Part shown: positions 60,588 to 64,000 of the stretch, piece after piece
Layout of the letters: every line of letters begins with the position of its first letter
Position numbering within the stretch: position 1 is the stretch's first letter
From: Micromonospora sp. NBC_00389
GTDB lineage: Bacteria; Actinomycetota; Actinomycetes; Mycobacteriales; Micromonosporaceae
Reading direction: 5' to 3'
Assembly (NCBI RefSeq): GCF_036059255.1
Contig: NZ_CP107947.1
Span: 4,340,001 to 4,404,000 of the forward strand
Length of the DNA stretch: 64,000 nt
The notes under the pieces: generated by a model
Told to the model about the DNA's origin: nothing
Databases searched by the model: none
The model's input: the letters and a program-made list of their open reading frames with translations, nothing else
Translations under genes and position numbers: made by a program

Positions 60588-61088
60588 ATGAGACTCGCAC
60601 AGAACGTGTCGCTGGTCGCCGCCATCATCACCACCGGGCTCATGGCAGGGCTGTTCGCCGCCTTCGCCTACGCAGTCATGCCCGCACTCAAAGGGGCCGA
60701 CGACCGGACGTTCGTGGACACGATGCAGCGGATCAACGTGACCATCGTCAACGGCTGGTTCATGCTGAGCTTCCTGGGCGCACTGGTGTTCGCCGCACTG
60801 TCGGCTCTCCTGGCCTGGCGCGGAGAAGGCCGCCCGGCACTGCCGTGGATCATCGGCGGGTTCGCCCTGTACCTGACGATGTTCATCATCACCACCGCCG
60901 TCAACGTCCCGCTCAACGACAAGCTCGCGGCGGCCGGCAATCCCGGCCACATCGCCGATCTCGCAGCCGTACGCGAGCAATTCGAATCCAGCTGGGTCAC
61001 CTGGAACATCGTCCGCGCGCTGGCCAGCACGGCCGCGTTCGGCTGCCTCACCTGGGCTCTGATTGTCTATGGCCGTACCACCGACTGA
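60588..61088 (+). CDS. DUF1772 (anthrone oxygenase-like) membrane protein
   Basis: 166 residues, four membrane helices: VAAIITTGLMAGLFAAFAYA, NGWFMLSFLGALVFAALSAL, LPWIIGGFALYLTMFIITTA and the final LASTAAFGCLTWALIVYG. NVPLNDKLAAAGNPGHIADL with SSWVTWNIVRAL is the DUF1772 signature. Relatives hydroxylate anthrones in polyketide pathways; most bacterial members have no known role. Confidence 0.88.
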   Translation: MRLAQNVSLVAAIITTGLMAGLFAAFAYAVMPALKGADDRTFVDTMQRINVTIVNGWFMLSFLGALVFAALSALLAWRGEGRPALPWIIGGFALYLTMFIITTAVNVPLNDKLAAAGNPGHIADLAAVREQFESSWVTWNIVRALASTAAFGCLTWALIVYGRTTD

Positions 61089-61353
61089 GTCAGCAGGCGA
61101 GACGGTGAGGTCTGCTCACCTCGTTCTGCGCCGGCCTGTACGGCCGCCACGACGCCCTCACCGTCCTGGCCGGCTCCGACCTACGCCGCATGCAGATCGG
61201 CCCTACCTCGTCAGCAAAGACACCTAAGCGCCGGGCAATGCCTGAGTCCAGCCCGCGGCCGGTTGGCCGGGCGGTAGAGCCTCGCGGCCGGAAGATCATC
61301 AGCACTCTCTTGCCGCGATCAGGGCGTCGGTCGTGGCCGCGCAACGACCGGAT

Positions 61354-61404
61354 CTGGCACCTCTCTGTGTCATCCATGAAGGAGCGGGGCCGGTCAAGGC
61401 TGGG
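61354..61404 (+). repeat. 51-bp direct repeat, copy 2
   Basis: Same as 1660-1710 with one mismatch and same orientation. Sequence beyond it (to about 61440) is weakly similar too. No transposase reading is convincing here. The region 61089-61827 otherwise holds only the fragment noted next. Confidence 0.8.
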
Positions 61405-61589
61405 ATTTTGACCGGCTGACGTTGATTTTTCCGGTTCCGGCATTGGGTTTCGGGCAGGCGTGTGTGCGGTGCCGGGGTCAACGGCTGGGCCGTAGGCCCA
61501 CCCCGCAGGGGCTTGGCCTTGACGCCGGCGCCGTGCGCGCCATGCTCGTGATGCCGGAAGGCGTTGTGGGTGGTCGCGTCACCAGTTCC

Positions 61590-61733
61590 GACGTCCTCGC
61601 CGAACGCCCCGATGTTGGAGATCACGTAGACGTATCCGGCGCGGATGTTCGCGGCCCGATAGTCCACGGCCTCGGCCGCCGCCTCGTCGATGCGCTGGCT
61701 GCCCGGCAGGACGCCAGCTAGATCCGGCCTTGG
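61590..61733 (-). pseudogene. GIY-YIG (T5orf172/DUF4041-like) fragment
   Basis: AEAVDYRAANIRAGYVYVIS followed by NIGAFGEDV is the start of a T5orf172 GIY-YIG domain as found in DUF4041 phage-like proteins ('GYVYViSNiGaFGEdv.KIGmTRRl'). The sequence then departs. A remnant. Confidence 0.6.
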
Positions 61734-61827
61734 GGACCATCGGTACAGCCGTTGGCGTTAAGCACTTGATCTTGTTCCCTGGGCCGCCGAGGTGAGCCCG
61801 AAAGGGGCCATGGGATCATCTTGCTCG

Positions 61828-61971
61828 ATGAGTGATGAGCAGAAATCAGGTGTGCGGTGGGCCTGGTTGGCCCGTTTCCTTGAGCGTCGGCGGGACCGGC
61901 CACCGGCCCGTCGGAGGCTGTCCCCCGATGAGGCCGCCGAACGCGCTGCCGACTACTTGGAGGGCCGGTAG
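61828..61971 (+). CDS. Small basic hypothetical protein, 47 aa
   Basis: ATG 61828 reads MSDEQKSGVRWAWLARFLER then RRDRPPARRRLSPDEAAERA to ADYLEGR-stop. Codon use has normal third-position GC. Convergent with the resolvase gene. Not recognised. Confidence 0.45.
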   Translation: MSDEQKSGVRWAWLARFLERRRDRPPARRRLSPDEAAERAADYLEGR

Positions 61972-61986
61972 CAGGCAGGGCAGGCC

Positions 61987-62994
61987 CTACCGCATCTCGG
62001 CGTTGGGGTGGGGCTGGGCCTGGAGCCGGTCGCGGAGGTCGATCTCCTCGGCGGTGAGCGGGTCTTCGGGCCGGCGGATACGGGCGGGCTTGGGCCGGAG
62101 CGGCAGGCCGTCGTCCACCGCGGCGGCCTCGGCTTCCGAGAGCGCCCGGTAGAGCGAGGCGACCGAGGGGTGCTTGCCCGCGTTCTTCCCGAACTTGATG
62201 GTGAGCTTCTTGGCGATCTCGGGGACGGGGACGCCCTTGTCCTTCAGGGCGACGGCGAAGGTGAGCATGTCGTCGTCGATGACCTTCGGCCGTCCGCCGT
62301 GGTTGCCCTTGGACGCGGCGATGACCTGGCCTTCGAGGGTCTTCTCCCGGATGTAGTTGCGCTCGATCTGCCCGGCGACGGCGAGCACGGCGAAGAACAT
62401 GGCGCCCATGCCGTTGGGGTCGTAGATCCCGGTGAGTGGTCCGGTGAGGAGTTCGAGCTGGATGCCGCCGGCCTGGAGCTCGGCGGACAGACTCATCAGC
62501 TCGGCCGCGTTCCTCGCCAGCCTCTTGAGCTCGTGCACCGTGAAGATGACCGGCGTATCGGGTGCGGCCTCCTTGAACTGGTGGGCCAGCGCGAGCGCCT
62601 TCTCCAGCTCGGGCCGCACCTTCACGCGGGTGCTGATCTGCTCCTTGAAGCTCTTGTGGCACTCCGCCCGGTGCAGGGCTTCGAGCTGGCTCGCCAGCTC
62701 CTGCCGTGCGGTCGACGTCCTCGCGTACCCGATCCTCACCGGCCGCTCGGTGCGGGGCGCGGGGACGACGGCGAGCGCCGGCCCCTGCTTCCACGCGCGG
62801 CCGGGAGCGCGGTCGGCGGGGACGGGGATCTCCAGTTCCTCGCGGAGCGCGGGGACGAGGACGAAGCGGGGGGTGTGGTACTTCGCGGCGGTCTTCCCGC
62901 CCCGGGTGCGGCAGGCGCTGCCGGCGAGCGCGTCACATTTCGTGCAGTCGTGACGTTCTACCGCAACTGCGGCCTGATCGGGCGTGAGATCCAT
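61987..62994 (-). CDS. Serine recombinase (resolvase/invertase) with N-terminal zinc finger
   Basis: 335 residues. The N-terminal Cys-rich finger is ERHDCTKCDALAGSACRTRG with YHTPRF. The resolvase domain has the catalytic Ser in RIGYARTSTARQELASQLEA, EQISTRVKVRPELEKALAL, VHELKRLARNAAELMSLSAE and AVAGQIERNYIREKTLEGQV. The C-terminal helix-turn-helix is KDKGVPVPEIAKKLTIKFGK. Complete. The extra N-terminal finger is seen in actinobacterial mobile-element proteins. Confidence 0.9.
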   Translation of the reverse strand: MDLTPDQAAVAVERHDCTKCDALAGSACRTRGGKTAAKYHTPRFVLVPALREELEIPVPADRAPGRAWKQGPALAVVPAPRTERPVRIGYARTSTARQELASQLEALHRAECHKSFKEQISTRVKVRPELEKALALAHQFKEAAPDTPVIFTVHELKRLARNAAELMSLSAELQAGGIQLELLTGPLTGIYDPNGMGAMFFAVLAVAGQIERNYIREKTLEGQVIAASKGNHGGRPKVIDDDMLTFAVALKDKGVPVPEIAKKLTIKFGKNAGKHPSVASLYRALSEAEAAAVDDGLPLRPKPARIRRPEDPLTAEEIDLRDRLQAQPHPNAEMR

Positions 62995-63099
62995 GCGGGA
63001 AGTCTCTCAGAAGTGCCTCGCACAACGTGCAGGTTTTGAGGGGACTTTTGCGAGTGGCGACCTGCGGAAACGTGATCACCCGGGGGCCGTTCTCAGAAC

Positions 63100-63123
63100 T
63101 CTCACAGATGGTCATTTGTGAGA
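63100..63123. other. Inverted repeat upstream of the resolvase gene
   Basis: TCTCACA (63100-63106) and TGTGAGA (63117-63123) are perfect arms. Nearby TCTCAGAAG (63004) and TCTCAGAAC (63091) repeat a similar half. May be a resolution site or operator. Confidence 0.45.
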
Positions 63124-63197
63124 ATGCCCTTGCGTCACGCGGACGTGACGGCATGGTTCCGCGTGACCGCGCCGGACGTGGCACCCCGTGTTGGGGG

Positions 63198-64000
63198 TCA
63201 GGCGCGGCGGGCGGCCCAGACGGTGCGTTCGGTGCGTACCGTCAGGTCGTCGCGGCGCAGGATGCTGTGCGGGCTGGTGGTGTCGAGGAGCCGGTCGAGC
63301 GCGGAGAGGTCCTCGGGGGAGAGCCTGTCGGCGATGACGCTGCGGATGCGCTGCAGGACGCCAAGGGCGTAGCGGCCGATCGCTTCGCTGCGGTCGCCCG
63401 CGATGTCCAAGGCGATGGTGCGTTCGTCCTCGACGGTGAAGCCGGCGGCGGCCAGCATCGGGCCCCAGTCGGCGCCGCGGTGGGGCATGTGTTCGGCTTG
63501 GCGGCGGTCGGCTGCGGCGTGGACGCGCTCTTCCAGGCCGGGCCGGTCCGTGGGGGCATTCTCGGGCAGGAAGCGGGGGTGGCCGGCCAGTTCGACGACG
63601 GCGAACAGGCCGTTGGGCGCGAGCGTGTCGTGGACGGTGCGCAGCGCGCGCTCGGGGTGGGCCATGTGGTGCATCGATGCCGATGCCCAGATCAGGTCGG
63701 GCGAGCCGAGGTCGGGCCAGGCGTCGTCGTCGAGGTCGGCCTGCACGGTGCGTACGCGTTCCTCGACGCCGCGGGTGCACGCCTTGGTGCGCAGGCGCTG
63801 AAGGTGTTCGGCGGACGTGTCGACGGCGGTGACGTGCGCGTCGGGGAAGCGGTCGAGGAGGGCGAAGGTGCCCGTGCCCGTGCCGCAGCCGAGGTCCACG
63901 ATGTGGCCGGGGGCGGTCTTCAGTGGCAGCGACGCGGTGATGGAGGCGGTGTGCTCGGCGAGGACCTCGGCGTCCAGGTCGAGGATCTCCGCCTGGCCGC
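63198..64000 (-). CDS. Class I SAM-dependent methyltransferase, N-terminus beyond the window
   Basis: At least 267 residues are visible and the frame is still open at 64000. SAM motif I is VDLGCGTGTGTFALLDRFPD, motif II DAHVTAVDTSAEHLQRLRTK, motif III/IV PDLIWASASMHHMAHPERAL and motif V TVHDTLAPNGLFAVVELAGH. A Methyltransf_25 type. The substrate cannot be told; the C-terminal half is helical. Confidence 0.9.
   Translation of the reverse strand, partial: GQAEILDLDAEVLAEHTASITASLPLKTAPGHIVDLGCGTGTGTFALLDRFPDAHVTAVDTSAEHLQRLRTKACTRGVEERVRTVQADLDDDAWPDLGSPDLIWASASMHHMAHPERALRTVHDTLAPNGLFAVVELAGHPRFLPENAPTDRPGLEERVHAAADRRQAEHMPHRGADWGPMLAAAGFTVEDERTIALDIAGDRSEAIGRYALGVLQRIRSVIADRLSPEDLSALDRLLDTTSPHSILRRDDLTVRTERTVWAARRA

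Noticed and set aside
61089..61350. Transposase fragment in the plus-strand reading SFCAGLYGRHDALTVLAG
   Set aside because: It reads smoothly but matches no family I can name.

Overview
This is high-GC DNA with GTG and TTG starts, actinobacterial protein families (acVLRF1, a SigE-family sigma factor, ECF42, DUF4253-like, DUF2625, PrgI-type T4SS) and dense overlapping operons. It is most like a Micromonosporaceae or related actinomycete chromosome; that placement is inference. Almost nothing here is core metabolism: the window is an accessory region.

Layout. (1) 1-23.4 kb and 47.2-57.1 kb form a mosaic of small, functionally unrelated genes: PPOX, an ECF42/YCII/DHFR operon, S9 peptidase, GNAT, acVLRF1, UPF0158, P-loop kinase, TOPRIM, DinB, NmrA, DUF4386, DUF2625, MscS, PLP aldolase, VOC proteins, PadR, a SigE operon and many gene fragments. 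Many single genes or short operons are bounded by a dispersed imperfect inverted repeat of about 60-120 bp. Its left arm is near GCRCATCTGCCGCCGACCG and its right arm near GGTCGTGCCGAGATGAGTGC. Every copy I recognised lies in the same orientation, and one gene plus its repeat occurs twice, 99 percent identical, at 7659-8190 and 56537-57068. This looks like a gene-cassette array with attC-like boundaries. A broken tyrosine recombinase sits inside it, but its involvement is unproven.

(2) 23.5-45.0 kb is an integrative conjugative element. It holds an NlpC/P60 wall hydrolase, two Cys/His-rich small proteins, a set of accessory genes including a DUF932 gene, a replication-relaxation protein, a TraG/VirD4 coupling ATPase, a VirB4 ATPase, PrgI, a TrbL-like protein and a pilin-like protein. 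The transfer operon runs on the minus strand. Between trbL and prgI it is split by about 6 kb of plus-strand genes: a DUF5372 protein, a large serine recombinase, and a four-gene cargo operon (XRE-cupin regulator, B3/B4-domain protein, PaiB-like FMN protein, PLP gamma-lyase). CTGACAG/CTGTCAG motifs recur in the ICE non-coding stretches. None of the cassette repeats was seen inside the ICE.

(3) 45.5-47.2 kb is a complete IS200/IS605 element with divergent tnpA and tnpB and terminal hairpins. A left-end remnant of a relative lies at 58.6 kb.

(4) 57.6-64 kb holds an FMN reductase, an AraC regulator divergent from an NmrA/DUF1772 pair, IS110-type and GIY-YIG remnants, a zinc-finger serine resolvase and the edge of a methyltransferase gene.

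Several genes carry single-base frameshifts, several of them at G or C runs (17351, 20414, about 24722, about 50520). They are either real decay or assembly errors.
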